Assembly (NCBI RefSeq): GCF_036206005.1
Contig: NZ_CP108143.1
Coordinates: 3,238,001-3,302,000, forward strand
Reading direction: 5' to 3'
Source: Streptomyces sp. NBC_00178
GTDB taxonomy: Bacteria; Actinomycetota; Actinomycetes; Streptomycetales; Streptomycetaceae
Length of the DNA stretch: 64,000 bases
In this document: positions 40,962-50,674 of the stretch, one piece after another
Numbering within the stretch: position 1 is the first letter of the stretch
Layout of the letters: each line of letters starts with the position of its first letter
The notes under the pieces: model-generated
What the model was told of the DNA's origin: nothing
What the model saw: the letters and a program-made list of their open reading frames with translations, nothing else
The model's database searches: none
Program-made: the position numbers and the translations under genes

Positions 40962-42383
40962 ATGGCCGCCATGCAGCTGACCCGCGCGCACCGCGTACTC
41001 ATCGGGGTCGTCGTCGCCGGCGCCGTACTCATCGCCGCGATCGGTTTCGCCGGCTCGTACGCCGCCGTACGCGAACTCGCGGAGGAGAAGGGCTTCGGCC
41101 AGTTCTCCCTGGTCTTCCCGATCGGCATCGACGCGGGCATCTGCGTCCTGCTCGCGCTCGACCTCCTGCTGACGTGGATGCGCATACCGTTCCCGCTGCT
41201 GCGCCAGACCGCCTGGCTGCTCACCGCGGCGACGATCGCCTTCAACGGCGCGGCCGCCTGGCCCGATCCGCTGGGCACCGGCATGCACGCGGTGATCCCG
41301 ATCCTGTTCGTCGTCGCCGTCGAGGCCGCACGGCACGCCGTGGGCCGGATCGCGGACATCACCGCCGACAAGCACATGGAGGGCGTCCGGCTGACCCGCT
41401 GGCTCCTGTCGCCCGTCCCCACCTTCAAGCTGTGGCGCCGCATGAAGCTGTGGGAGCTGCGCAGTTACGAGCAGGTCATCAAGCTCGAACAGGACCGGCT
41501 GATCTACCAGGCCCGCCTCCAGGCCCGCTTCGGCCGCAACTGGCGCCGCAAGGCCCCCATCGAGTCGATGATGCCGCTGCGCCTGGCGAAGTACGGCGTC
41601 CCGCTCGCCGACACCGCCCAGGCCGGCCTCGCCGCCGCCGGTATCGAGCCGGTGCTGCTGGCACCCGCCCCCGCGGCGGTGGCGGCCGGACAGCACCCCC
41701 AACTGCCGTACGTACGCGAGGAGCAGGAGCCCCGCGAGCTCCAGGAGCAGGGCCCCCGCGAGCAGACGGCGCCTCAGCAGCCCGCCGCCTCCCGGCAGGA
41801 GCAGCACGACCAGCCCCAGCAGCACCCCCAGGAGGGCCCCGGGGCGCACGAGAGTCCCTGGTTCGCGGCCCCCCACGTGCCCGACGACGCGTACGAGAGC
41901 GCGTACAACCCGACGTACGTCGAAGGCCTCGAACCCACCCCGGTGATGATCCCCTCGGGCCCCGGAGGCCGCACCCGGCCGCTGGGTAACGTCGGCACCA
42001 TCGGCGCGTTCCCGCACCCCCGCTCGGGCCAACCGCAGGAGGTCCAGCCCCAGCAGGTCACGTCCCAGGAGGCCCAGCCCCAGGAGGAGCCGCAGGGTCC
42101 CCAGGGTCAGCACGACCCGCAGCAGGGCTCTCCGGCCGGGCAGCAGGAGAGCGACCCCGCCGAATGGGCCGAGGCGGAGGCCGAGTTCAGTGCCGTCGCG
42201 TACAAGATGTTCACCGATTACACGATGGAGCACCAGGTCTACCCGAGCGCGGAAGCACTCGACATACACCTCTCGGACCGCCACGACGCCCGCCACCCGC
42301 GCAGCGCCGCCCTGCTCCGCAAGCTGCTGCCCGGTTTCAAGCAGCGCTTCGACAACGAGATGGCCGCCGACCACATCGCGTAG
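40962..42383 (+). CDS. DUF2637 (Spd-like) membrane protein with Gln-rich linker
   Basis: 473 aa. Four membrane segments in the first 130 residues (VLIGVVVAGAVLIAAIGFAG, FPIGIDAGICVLLALDLLL, AWLLTAATIAFNGAAAW, MHAVIPILFVVAVEAARHAV) form the DUF2637 domain found in plasmid-transfer Spd proteins and chromosomal relatives. Then comes a basic helical region LWRRMKLWELRSYEQ, a long Gln/Pro/Glu-rich linker (about 250-395) and a compact C-terminal domain (AYKMFTDYTMEHQVYPSAEA). GGGAGG lies 9 bases before the ATG. It is a single chromosomal-type gene with no transfer genes nearby. Confidence 0.85.
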   Translation: MAAMQLTRAHRVLIGVVVAGAVLIAAIGFAGSYAAVRELAEEKGFGQFSLVFPIGIDAGICVLLALDLLLTWMRIPFPLLRQTAWLLTAATIAFNGAAAWPDPLGTGMHAVIPILFVVAVEAARHAVGRIADITADKHMEGVRLTRWLLSPVPTFKLWRRMKLWELRSYEQVIKLEQDRLIYQARLQARFGRNWRRKAPIESMMPLRLAKYGVPLADTAQAGLAAAGIEPVLLAPAPAAVAAGQHPQLPYVREEQEPRELQEQGPREQTAPQQPAASRQEQHDQPQQHPQEGPGAHESPWFAAPHVPDDAYESAYNPTYVEGLEPTPVMIPSGPGGRTRPLGNVGTIGAFPHPRSGQPQEVQPQQVTSQEAQPQEEPQGPQGQHDPQQGSPAGQQESDPAEWAEAEAEFSAVAYKMFTDYTMEHQVYPSAEALDIHLSDRHDARHPRSAALLRKLLPGFKQRFDNEMAADHIA

Positions 42384-42449
42384 GGCGGGGCCGGACAGAG
42401 CGAGACGGGCGGGCCGCTGAGCGGCCCGCCCGTCCTCACACCCGAGGCG

Positions 42450-44201
42450 TTACGCGCCGAGCAGCTTCCGCACCCGGTCCGCCCCGACCGCGAGCAGCAG
42501 CGTGGGCAGGCGCGGGCCGGTGTCCCGGCTCACCAGCAGCCGGTACAGCAGCGCGAAGAACGACCGCTGGGCCACCTTCAGTTCGGGCGTCGGCTTGGCA
42601 TCCGGCTCCAGTCCCTCCAGCACCTTCGGCACGCCGTAGACGAGCGTGGTCAGCCCGTCCAGCGACCAGTGCGCGTCCAGACCCTCCAGCAGCAGCCGCA
42701 GCGACTCGCGGCCCCGCTCGTCCAGCGACCCGAGGAGTTCCTTGTCCGCCTCGTCACGGACGACGGTGCGCGCCTCGGCCGGGACCTGGGTCGTGATCCA
42801 GTTCTCGGCGCGGTCGAGACGGGGACGCGCCTCGTCGAGCGTCGCCAGCGGGTTCGCCGGGTCGAGCTCGCTGAGGATCCGCAGTGTCTGGGCCTCCGCA
42901 CCGGCCGTGATGTCGGCGACCGAGGCCAGCGTCCGGTAGGGCAGCGGGCGAGGCGTGGCGGGAAGCGCACCGGCGGCCGTGCCGATCGCCCGGGCGTAGG
43001 CGGCCGCGTCGGCGGGCAGCACGGTCCCCTCGGCGACCTTGCGGGCCAGCGAGTCCCACTCGTCGTAGAGCCGCTGGATCTCCTGGTCGAAGGCGATCTT
43101 GAAGGACTGGTTCGGCCTGCGGCGTGCGTACAGCCAGCGCAGCAGCGGCGCCTCCATGATCTTCAGCGCGTCGGCCGGGGTCGGCACGCCGCCCTTGCTG
43201 GAGGACATCTTCGCCATGCCGGAGATCCCGACGAACGCGTACATCGGCCCGATCGGCTGCACGCCGTCGAAGATCTCGCGCACGATCTGGCCGCCGACGA
43301 CGAACGAGGAGCCCGGCGAGGAGTGGTCCACGCCACTGGGCTCGAAGATCACGCCCTCGTAGGCCCAGCGCATCGGCCAGTCGACCTTCCAGACCAGCTT
43401 CCCGCGGTTGAACTCGTTCAGCCGGACCGTCTCGGCGAAGCCGCACTCCGAGCAGGTGTAGTTCAGCTCGGTGGTGTCGTCGTCGTAGGAGGTGACGACG
43501 GTGAGGTCCTTCCCGCAGTTGCCGCAGTACGGCTTGTACGGGAAGTAGCCGGCGGAGCCCGAGCTGCCGTCGTCCTCGTCCGCCGCCCCGGAGCCCTCGG
43601 CGGCCTCCAGCTCGGCCTCGTCGACCTTCTTCTGCTGCGGCTTCTTCCCGCCCTTCGCGTCCGCCGCGCCGTCCTTCTTGGTGCGGTAGCGGTCGAGGAC
43701 GGCGTCGATGTCGGCGCGGTGCCTCATCGCGTGCAGGATCTGCTCGCGGTAGGCGCCCGCCGTGTACTGCTCGGTCTGGCTGATGCCGTCGTACTCGACG
43801 CCCAGCTCGTCCAGGGCCGCCGTCATCGCGGCCTTGAAGTGCTCGGCCCAGTTCGGGTACGCCGACCCGGCCGGCGCGGGCACCGAGGTCAGCGGCTTGC
43901 CGATGTGCGCCTGCCAGGACGCGTCGACGCCCTCGACACCGTTCGGGACCTTGCGGTAGCGGTCGTAGTCGTCCCACGAGATCAGGTGGCGCACGGTGTA
44001 CCCACGGCGGCGGATCTCGTCGGCGACGAGGTGCGGGGTCATGACCTCGCGGAGGTTGCCCAGGTGGATCGGGCCCGACGGGGACAGGCCGGACGCGACG
44101 ACGACCGGTTTGCCAGGCGCACGTCGCTCCGATTCGGCGATGACATCGTCCGCGAAGCGGGAGACCCAGTCGGTCTCGGTGCTGCTCTGACTCGAAGCCA
44201 C
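42450..44201 (-). CDS. lysS: Lysyl-tRNA synthetase, class I
   Basis: 583 aa from the GTG of VASSQSSTET, which has GAAGGA 10 bases upstream. Class I LysRS, unrelated to the class II enzyme: the HIGH-like motif is GPIHLGN (His46), and KMSKS appears as MAKMSSSKGG. Zinc-ribbon cysteines are in YCGNCGKDL and TCSECGFAE. A 40-residue low-complexity insertion (AKGGKKPQQKK to DEDDGSSGSAG) precedes the ribbon. Charges tRNA-Lys in the cytosol. Divergent from argS. Confidence 0.93.
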   Translation of the reverse strand: MASSQSSTETDWVSRFADDVIAESERRAPGKPVVVASGLSPSGPIHLGNLREVMTPHLVADEIRRRGYTVRHLISWDDYDRYRKVPNGVEGVDASWQAHIGKPLTSVPAPAGSAYPNWAEHFKAAMTAALDELGVEYDGISQTEQYTAGAYREQILHAMRHRADIDAVLDRYRTKKDGAADAKGGKKPQQKKVDEAELEAAEGSGAADEDDGSSGSAGYFPYKPYCGNCGKDLTVVTSYDDDTTELNYTCSECGFAETVRLNEFNRGKLVWKVDWPMRWAYEGVIFEPSGVDHSSPGSSFVVGGQIVREIFDGVQPIGPMYAFVGISGMAKMSSSKGGVPTPADALKIMEAPLLRWLYARRRPNQSFKIAFDQEIQRLYDEWDSLARKVAEGTVLPADAAAYARAIGTAAGALPATPRPLPYRTLASVADITAGAEAQTLRILSELDPANPLATLDEARPRLDRAENWITTQVPAEARTVVRDEADKELLGSLDERGRESLRLLLEGLDAHWSLDGLTTLVYGVPKVLEGLEPDAKPTPELKVAQRSFFALLYRLLVSRDTGPRLPTLLLAVGADRVRKLLGA

Positions 44202-44356
44202 GGTCGGCACGTCCTTCTCTCGTGTAGGACTCGTAGGGGCGACCCCCATCAGGGGCACGCCCATTCTCCCAGGTACCGCCCGCAGCGCGAAAACGGCTTT
44301 ACGCCCCGTGGGATACTGGGGTGATCCTTGTCCTCTACCGAAACGGCAGCCTTCTC

Positions 44357-46126
44357 ATGGCTTCGGTCCCCTCCCTCGCTTCCACGCTCCAGCAGCAGCT
44401 GGCGGACGCCCTGACGGCAGCCCTGCCGGAGGCCGGCGCCGCGGACCCGCTGCTGCGCCGAAGCGACCGGGCCGACTTCCAGGCCAACGGGATCCTCGCG
44501 CTCGCCAAGAAGGTCAAGGGCAACCCCCGCGAGCTGGCCGACAAGGTCACGGCCTCCCTGCCGGCGGGTGAGCTGATCAAGGACATCGAGGTCTCCGGCC
44601 CCGGCTTCCTCAACATCACGCTCACCGACCGGGCGATCACCTCGACGCTCGCCGCGCGCGCCGCCGACACCGACCGCCTCGGGGTGCCGTCGAACCCCGC
44701 GGCCGGCACGACGGTCATCGACTACGCCCAGCCGAACGTGGCCAAGGAGATGCACGTCGGCCACCTGCGGTCCGCCGTCATCGGTGACGCCATGGTCCAG
44801 ATCCTCGAGTTCACCGGCGAGAACGTCGTCAGGCGCCACCACATCGGCGACTGGGGCACCCAGTTCGGCATGCTCATCCAGTACCTCTTCGAGCACCCGG
44901 GCGAGCTGGAGCACGAGGGCGGCCAGGCCGACGGCGAGGCGGCGATGTCCTCGCTGAACCGCGTCTACAAGGCGTCGCGGGTCCTGTTCGACTCCGACGA
45001 GGAGTTCAAGGCCCGCTCCCGCGACCGGGTCGTGGCGCTCCAGGCCGGCGACCCCGAGACGCTGGCGCTCTGGCAGGGCTTCGTCGACGAGTCGAAGATC
45101 TACTTCTACTCCGTCTTCAACAAGCTCGACATGGAGATCGCCGACCCCGACATCGTCGGCGAGTCCGGCTACAACGACATGCTCGAGGAGACCTGCCGGA
45201 TCCTGGAGGAGACCGGCGTCGCCGTCCGCTCCGAGGGCGCCCTCTGCGTGTTCTTCGACGACGTGAAGGGCCCGGACGGCAACCCGGTCCCGCTGATCGT
45301 CAAGAAGACGAACGGCGGCTACGGCTATGCGGCGACCGACCTGTCCGCGATCCGCGACCGGGTGGGCAACCTCAAGGCCGACACCCTGGTCTACGTCGTC
45401 GACGCCCGGCAGTCGCTGCACTTCAAGATGGTCTTCGAGACCGCCCGCCGCGCCGGCTGGCTGAACGAGGACGTGAAGGCGCACCAGCTGGCCTTCGGCA
45501 CGGTCCTCGGCAAGGATGGCAAGCCGTTCAAGACCCGTGAGGGCACCACCGTCCGGCTGGAGGACCTGCTGGACGAGGCCGTCTCGCGGGCCACGGCGGT
45601 CGTCCGGGAGAAGGCCGGGAGCGTCGGCCTCTCCGAGGAGGAGATCGTCGAGAACGGCCGGTACGTCGGGATCGGCGCCGTGAAGTACGCCGACCTGTCG
45701 ACCTCCGCCGTGCGGGACTACAAGTTCGACCTGGACCAGATGGTCTCGCTGAACGGCGACACGTCCGTCTACCTCCAGTACGCCTACGCCCGGATCCGCT
45801 CCATCATGCGCAAGAAGGGCGAGGCCGAGCCCGCCGCGCACCCGGAGCTGGAGCTGGCCCCGGCCGAGCGGACCCTGGGCCTGCACCTGGACCAGTTCGG
45901 CGAGGTCCTGTCCGAGGTTGCGGAGGGCTACGAGCCGCACAAGCTGGCCGCGTACCTCTACCAGCTGGCCTCGCACCTGACCACGTTCTACGCCCAGTGC
46001 CAGGTGCTCAGCCCGGACAACGCGCCCGAGGTCGTCGAGAACCGGCTGTTCCTCGTCGAACTCACCGCCCGCACCCTGCACCAGGGCATGAAGCTGCTCG
46101 GCATCCGGACGCCCGAGCGCCTCTGA
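44357..46126 (+). CDS. argS: Arginyl-tRNA synthetase
   Basis: 589 aa from the ATG of [10 protein letters not shown]; longer frames begin with non-homologous residues. N-terminal Add-1 domain, then the class I HIGH motif as [20 protein letters not shown], the Rossmann region [13 protein letters not shown], and a degenerate KMSKS region [18 protein letters not shown], as is normal for ArgRS. The C-terminal DALR anticodon domain ends [10 protein letters not shown]. Divergent from lysS over 155 bp; a hairpin follows. Confidence 0.95.
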   Translation: MASVPSLASTLQQQLADALTAALPEAGAADPLLRRSDRADFQANGILALAKKVKGNPRELADKVTASLPAGELIKDIEVSGPGFLNITLTDRAITSTLAARAADTDRLGVPSNPAAGTTVIDYAQPNVAKEMHVGHLRSAVIGDAMVQILEFTGENVVRRHHIGDWGTQFGMLIQYLFEHPGELEHEGGQADGEAAMSSLNRVYKASRVLFDSDEEFKARSRDRVVALQAGDPETLALWQGFVDESKIYFYSVFNKLDMEIADPDIVGESGYNDMLEETCRILEETGVAVRSEGALCVFFDDVKGPDGNPVPLIVKKTNGGYGYAATDLSAIRDRVGNLKADTLVYVVDARQSLHFKMVFETARRAGWLNEDVKAHQLAFGTVLGKDGKPFKTREGTTVRLEDLLDEAVSRATAVVREKAGSVGLSEEEIVENGRYVGIGAVKYADLSTSAVRDYKFDLDQMVSLNGDTSVYLQYAYARIRSIMRKKGEAEPAAHPELELAPAERTLGLHLDQFGEVLSEVAEGYEPHKLAAYLYQLASHLTTFYAQCQVLSPDNAPEVVENRLFLVELTARTLHQGMKLLGIRTPERL

Positions 46127-46140
46127 GCCTCCGGTACCCC

Positions 46141-46176
46141 GTCGGCCCCGCACACTTCAGGGTGTACGGGGCCGAC
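46141..46176 (+). terminator. Hairpin terminator after argS
   Basis: GTCGGCCCCG pairs with CGGGGCCGAC, with inner CACAC/GTGT(A) pairing, 14 bases after the argS stop and just before the convergent PLD gene end. Confidence 0.8.
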
Positions 46177-46196
46177 GGCGTATCCGCGTCGTCGTC

Positions 46197-47495
46197 TCAC
46201 AGCCAGCGGCGGATCGGCAGGACGGCCAGTTCACGCATCCGCTGAGCCGGTGAGCGGCGCCGCCACCGGGCGCCGTCGATCAGCACGCTGTTGCCCCGGT
46301 CCTCCTCGAAGTGCTCGTCCAGGGTCGCGGTGAAGGCCGGGTCCAGCACGGCGAGCATCACCTCCTCGTCATGGTCGAGGGAGCGCCGGTTGAAGTTCGT
46401 CGACCCGATGAGCGAGGCGACGCCGTCGACCGTGAGCGCCTTCGTGTGCATCATCGTCGGCTGGTACTGGTAGATCTTCACGCCGCAGGCGGTGAGGTCC
46501 TCGTAGTGGTGCTGTCCGGCCAGCTGGCACACCCGCTTGTCGGTGTGCGGGCCGGGCAGCAGGATCTCGACGGTCACACCGCGCCGGGCGGTGGCGCACA
46601 GCAGCTCGATGAAATACGTGTCCGGCGCGAAGTACGCCGTCGTCAGGCGCACCCGCTCCTCGGCGGACTCCAGGACGACACGCAGCAGGGTCTGCATGTC
46701 CTGCCAGCCGAAGCTGGCCGAACCCCGCACCACCTGCACGATCGATCCGCCCTGGGGCTCGATCTCGACGAAGCGGTCGCGCTCGTCGAACAGTTCGGCG
46801 TGGCACTCCGACCAGTTCTGGGCGAACGCGGCGGCCAGGCCGTCCACGGCGGGTCCCCGGACCTGGACGTGGGTGTCCCGCCACTCACGCTCGTTGCGGG
46901 CGTCCCCGCACCACTCCTCGGCGATCCCCACCCCGCCCGTGAACGCCGTGCGTTCGTCGGTGATGAGGACCTTGCGGTGACAGCGGTGGTTCTGCTTCAG
47001 CGGCGAGAGGTACAACGGCTTGCGGAACCACGCCACCTCCACCCCGGCGTCCTCCATCATCGCCAGCTGGCCCTTCTCGATCAGCCGGCTCCCGAAACCG
47101 TCGAGCAGCAGCCGCACCCGCACACCCGCACGCGCGCGCTCCGACAACGCCTCCGCGAAGTCCCGCGCTATGTCGCCGCGCCAGTACACGAACGTCATCA
47201 TGTCCACGGTGTGCTCAGCCCCGCGGATGGCGCCCAGCATCGCGGCGAAGATCTCGTCACCGTTGCGCAGGGGGACGACCTCGTTGCCCTCGGTGGCCGC
47301 GATCCCGATCAGACGCTCCAGCCGTCTGCGGAGCCGCTGGGTGCGCTCGGCCACCTGCCCGTCCGGTCTGCCGACCGCGTCCGGGGTGTCGTGCACGTCC
47401 GTTCTGCCGTTCGCGTCCGGGGTGTCGTGCACGTCCGATGTGCCGTTCGCGTCCGGGGTGTCGTCCAGGGACTTCTCGTCTGTGCGGAGGGACAT
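46197..47495 (-). CDS. Phospholipase D family protein (cardiolipin synthase-like)
   Basis: 432 aa, with two HKD motifs: HRKVLITDERTAFTGG and HTKALTVDGVASLIGSTNFN. The usual neighbours GGVGIAEEW and NRRSLDHDEEV are present. Such enzymes transfer phosphatidyl groups, as in cardiolipin synthesis, but this one lacks N-terminal membrane segments, so it may be a peripheral or soluble PLD. The first 45 residues are an acidic repeat DTPDANGxxDVH present about three times, encoded by 36-bp repeats. CAGGTGAGAG precedes the ATG. Confidence 0.87.
   Translation of the reverse strand: MSLRTDEKSLDDTPDANGTSDVHDTPDANGRTDVHDTPDAVGRPDGQVAERTQRLRRRLERLIGIAATEGNEVVPLRNGDEIFAAMLGAIRGAEHTVDMMTFVYWRGDIARDFAEALSERARAGVRVRLLLDGFGSRLIEKGQLAMMEDAGVEVAWFRKPLYLSPLKQNHRCHRKVLITDERTAFTGGVGIAEEWCGDARNEREWRDTHVQVRGPAVDGLAAAFAQNWSECHAELFDERDRFVEIEPQGGSIVQVVRGSASFGWQDMQTLLRVVLESAEERVRLTTAYFAPDTYFIELLCATARRGVTVEILLPGPHTDKRVCQLAGQHHYEDLTACGVKIYQYQPTMMHTKALTVDGVASLIGSTNFNRRSLDHDEEVMLAVLDPAFTATLDEHFEEDRGNSVLIDGARWRRRSPAQRMRELAVLPIRRWL
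47373..47470. repeat. 36-bp in-frame tandem repeat in the PLD gene
   Basis: Two full 36-bp units (from 47373 and 47409) and a partial third (47445-47470), all containing GCGTCCGGGGTGTCGT. The length is a multiple of three, so copy number can change without a frameshift. It encodes the acidic N-terminal repeat DTPDANGxxDVH. Confidence 0.85.
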
Positions 47496-47581
47496 CTCTC
47501 ACCTGCTCGTCAGTGGCTGCGGGCAGGCGATGCCGCCGGCCCCTCGTGCTCCGGAACTCCTCGTACCCCGGAGAACGCCGC

Positions 47582-49009
47582 TCACAGCTCGGTGCGCTCC
47601 CACTGCGCGATATCGGGCCGGTAGAGGTACTGCGGCCTGGCCGCGACGCTGCTCGTGCGGAAGGGCCTGCCGTGGTCGTCGACCCTCAGCGTCCCGGTCC
47701 GGCCCCCGCTGGACCAGGCCAGCTCCAGGTACCAGCTCACGTCGTGGCCCTCCACGTGGGCGTCCAGGTGGAACACCTCCACATCGGTCGAACTCACCCG
47801 GTACGGGAAGTCCTTCGCGGGCACGACCTCGTCGCCCCGCGTGCCGGCGACCGGCTCGGTACGCGGCCGGGCGTCGTCCAGGTCGACCTCGAAGGACTGC
47901 GGCGTGATCCCGCTGCCGCAGCCGGTCCCCATCGAGTACGCCGACCGGTCGAGCGCCGGATCGCGTGTCAGGACCCGCACGTTCATCCCGGTCAGGACGA
48001 CCGCGTCCCGTGAGGCCCCCTGGACGGTGAGCGCGAGCTTCATCGCTCCCCCGTCGACGCCGTCGAGCGCCCTCGCCCAGCCCCGGGTGTCCTGCGGCGC
48101 GGGCGGCGGCGGCACGTCGTCCGGCTCCCGGTCGAGCAGGTAGAACTGCCCGCACGGCTCCTCCCAGTTGTAGGAGCTGATCGTGGCGTGCACGGGGACG
48201 CCGCTGCTCTCCGCCTCCCCTTCCTTCCCGTCCGCTCCGGCTCGCGGCGGGGACGCCTTCACGGAGGGGGTTCCGGCAGCCGCGGGCGGCGACGACGGAC
48301 GGCCCGGCTCCACGGAAGCACTCGCCCCCGGGCTGCCAGTCCCTCCCGGTGCGGTCACCGGAGCGCTCGGGCCCGGCTTCGCCGCCACCCCGTCGGCCGC
48401 GCCGTCCCGGGCGAACCCGTGGAGGGCGAGAGCCGCGGGCACGGTGAGCGCCACGACGGCCGTGGCGGCGAGCAGGACCCTCAGCCTTCTGCTCCGCCCC
48501 CTCCCCGGGCCGGTCCCGGCACCGGCCGCCTGGGGGGTCACGTCCTCGGCGGTGGGTTCCGTTTCGGGGTCGCCGTCCGATTCCGCTTCGGCATGTCCTT
48601 CACCGGTCCGTGGCCCGGGTTCCGCTGCGGACCCGGACGCGACGACCGGCTCCAGGCCGTCGGCCCCGGCACCGCCCCCGCCGTCGTCCCCGACGCGGCC
48701 CTCGTCGGGGACCGGCGCCTCCGGAGCAGCACTCCTCGCCGCCTCGGGCCTCCGCGCCGCACGCCGTTTGGCCTCGTCGGCCAGGATCCATCTGCGGTGC
48801 AGCGCCACCAGCTCGCCGGGGTTCGCACGGCACACCCGCGCCAGGCGCTCGACGGGCGCGTAGTCGGCGGGCACGGCGTCGCCGTTGCAGTAGCGGTGGA
48901 CCGTCGAGGTGCTCATGTGCAGCTTCCGGGCGAGCGCGCCGTAGCTCAGCCCGGAGCGCTCCTTCAGCCGCCCGAGCTCCGCCGCGAAATCCTGGATCTC
49001 CGTACCCAC
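47582..49009 (-). CDS. Membrane-anchored XRE-type HTH protein with extracytoplasmic domain
   Basis: 475 aa from the GTG of VGTEIQDF, with GGAGGGAGG upstream. N-terminal XRE HTH (LKERSGLSYGALARKLHMST, then STVHRYCNGDAVPADYAPVE), an acidic/Ala-rich linker (85-170), one membrane segment about 177-197 (RVLLAATAVVALTVPAALAL), a Pro/Ser-rich stalk and a beta-rich outer domain of about 180 residues with two cysteines (EEPCGQFYLL, GTGCGSGITP). Many Streptomyces HTH proteins share this one-TM layout. It could couple an envelope signal to DNA binding; the ligand is unknown. Confidence 0.75.
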   Translation of the reverse strand: MGTEIQDFAAELGRLKERSGLSYGALARKLHMSTSTVHRYCNGDAVPADYAPVERLARVCRANPGELVALHRRWILADEAKRRAARRPEAARSAAPEAPVPDEGRVGDDGGGGAGADGLEPVVASGSAAEPGPRTGEGHAEAESDGDPETEPTAEDVTPQAAGAGTGPGRGRSRRLRVLLAATAVVALTVPAALALHGFARDGAADGVAAKPGPSAPVTAPGGTGSPGASASVEPGRPSSPPAAAGTPSVKASPPRAGADGKEGEAESSGVPVHATISSYNWEEPCGQFYLLDREPDDVPPPPAPQDTRGWARALDGVDGGAMKLALTVQGASRDAVVLTGMNVRVLTRDPALDRSAYSMGTGCGSGITPQSFEVDLDDARPRTEPVAGTRGDEVVPAKDFPYRVSSTDVEVFHLDAHVEGHDVSWYLELAWSSGGRTGTLRVDDHGRPFRTSSVAARPQYLYRPDIAQWERTEL

Positions 49010-49194
49010 CCCGACCGTCCCTCCCTCCGGCCCGTCCCGGAAAGGCATTCCAGGCGGGTCACGTCCATGCAGGTCAGGGCCCGTTCCGCCGTTCCGGCGT
49101 CCCGTCCTCGCCGGCAGGCGTTGCCACCGGAACACGGGCCCCCACAGGATGTGGGCACACCGCCGAACGCCACCTCGTCCGACCCGGAGACGCC

Positions 49195-49293
49195 GTGCGG
49201 ACCCACCGTGGGATCAGCCTGACGGACATCGTCGCCACGGGGGTGCTGATCGCCTGCACGGCGATCGTCATCACCCTCCTGTGCCACCTCTGA
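49195..49293 (+). CDS. Possible 32-aa single-span membrane peptide
   Basis: GTG-started frame: RTHRGISLTDIVATG then a hydrophobic stretch VLIACTAIVITLLCHL to TGA. GGAGA precedes the start by 4 bases. The codon third positions are G/C-rich as in real genes, and the peptide has one membrane span with two cysteines. It lies in the gap between the XRE gene and the DUF4232-type gene. Too short for certainty. Confidence 0.35.
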   Translation: MRTHRGISLTDIVATGVLIACTAIVITLLCHL

Positions 49294-49387
49294 CCACTCG
49301 TCATTGTCCAGTACATCCAGCACGGTCCCGAACGCCGAAGCGGCGCGACGGGCACGACCGAACCACCGACACGGGGAGAACGACCTC

Positions 49388-50164
49388 ATGCGCAGCCCTC
49401 GATTCCGCCACGCAGCCCGCACGACCGCCCTCGGCACGGCAGCCCTCGTGGCCGCCCTCTCGCTGACCGCCTGCCAGGGCGGTGACTCATCGGCCGCCGA
49501 CTCCGCCGCACCGGCAGCGAACGCCCCCGCGGCACGCCCCGCCGCCAGCGACGGGAGCGGGTCGGACAAGGGCGCCGCAGCGTCCGGGGCCGACTCGTCC
49601 CAGGATTCCGGATCTCTGGGCGAAGGTACGTCCGGTTCCGGCTCGACCGAGGCGAAGCCCGCCTCGGACAGGCACGCGGGCAAGCACGCGGACACGCCCG
49701 CGAGCACACGGCAGGCGGGCGGAAAGGACAAGGACCCCGTCACCCGCGCGTGCGACGGCGGTAACACCGAGCTGACGCTCAAGCCCGTGACGCGCCCCCT
49801 CAACCACATGCTGCTGACCGTCACCAACACCGGCTCCACGGCGTGCAACGCCTACTACCACCCCTTCCTCCGGTTCGGCGAGGCGCAGTCCGCCCCGCAG
49901 GTCTTCGAGGAGAGCAAGCCGCAGGCCGTCGTCACCCTGAACCCGGGACAGTCCGCCTACGCCGGTGTCATGACGTCGTCCGCCGACGGGAGCGGCACGG
50001 GCGGCTACTCCACCAGGAAGCTGAGCGTGAACTTCCAGGGCCGCACGGGCGGCGGCTCCTCGGGCCCGTCCGCGAACGTGCCGCTCGGCAAGGCCGTGTA
50101 CGTCGACAGCACACTGACCGTCACCTACTGGCAGAGCGACATGGGCGACGCCCTCATGTACTGA
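49388..50164 (+). CDS. DUF4232-type lipoprotein
   Basis: 258 aa. Signal peptide and lipobox SLTAC (Cys29) give a lipoprotein. A long Ser/Ala/Gly/Asp-rich linker (30-125) leads to a C-terminal DUF4232-type beta domain: RACDGGNTELTLKPVTRPLNH, MLLTVTNTGSTACNAYYHPF, and VVTLNPGQSAYAGVMTSSAD. The pair of cysteines (RACDGG, STACNA) probably forms a disulfide. GGGGAG lies 9 bases before the ATG; the frame upstream is not needed. Function of the family is unknown. Confidence 0.8.
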   Translation: MRSPRFRHAARTTALGTAALVAALSLTACQGGDSSAADSAAPAANAPAARPAASDGSGSDKGAAASGADSSQDSGSLGEGTSGSGSTEAKPASDRHAGKHADTPASTRQAGGKDKDPVTRACDGGNTELTLKPVTRPLNHMLLTVTNTGSTACNAYYHPFLRFGEAQSAPQVFEESKPQAVVTLNPGQSAYAGVMTSSADGSGTGGYSTRKLSVNFQGRTGGGSSGPSANVPLGKAVYVDSTLTVTYWQSDMGDALMY

Positions 50165-50573
50165 CGGACCCGGAACCGGTGCACAGGACCGCGGGAGGGG
50201 CGGCGCCCGGACGGGTGTCGCCCCTCCCGCAGTCCCCCCGCGCGAACGCGCACCACACGACCTTGCCGGGGTCCCGCTCCCGCACACCCCAGCGGTCCGC
50301 CGCCGCTTCCACGATCAGCAGCCCCCGGCCCGACTCCCCGCACGGCTCCCGCTCGGCGGGCTCGCCACCTCCACTGTCGAAGCGCTCGCGGAGCAACGGG
50401 AATTGGATCGTCTCGTTCATGGGACGAGTGCCACTCTGCGCGCATGTCCCTGAGCAGCGCGCGCACCCGTACGGATTCCGCGTACGGGTCCGCCGCGCAC
50501 GACGTACGTACCAGGGCGGGGAGTCCGACCGTACGCGCCCCGGGAAGCGCCGGAGCAGGAACGCGTCGGCCAT
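50154..50573 (-). pseudogene. Decayed RsbW-like ATP-binding protein gene
   Basis: The C-terminal end GESGRGLLIVEAAADRWGVR followed by RDPGKVVWCAF is a clear match to the G2 box and end of Streptomyces HATPase_c_2 proteins. The N-terminal MADAFLLRRFPGRVRS also matches that family. Between them the expected N box (ELVTNA) and about 60 residues are missing, and the reading runs through Arg-rich sequence, consistent with an internal deletion and frameshift. The frame ends with a non-homologous tail. Read as a pseudogene; a short functional protein is less likely. Confidence 0.5.
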
Positions 50574-50674
50574 GAGGACGGGGCGGAAGCGAGGGCCGGT
50601 GTGCCGGCCACGCCCCGGCCCCGTGTCCGATTCGTGCAAGACCGTCAGCGTCCCGGCTCGGTAGCGTCGCCCCC

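Noticed and set aside
40962..42383. Integrated plasmid or conjugative element (DUF2637/Spd relation)
   Set aside because: No tra, integrase, rep or attachment site nearby; chromosomal DUF2637 proteins are common in Streptomyces.
44249..46153. 634-codon frame opposite argS
   Set aside because: Leu/Val/Arg/Asp-rich shadow of the argS coding sequence with no homology signal.
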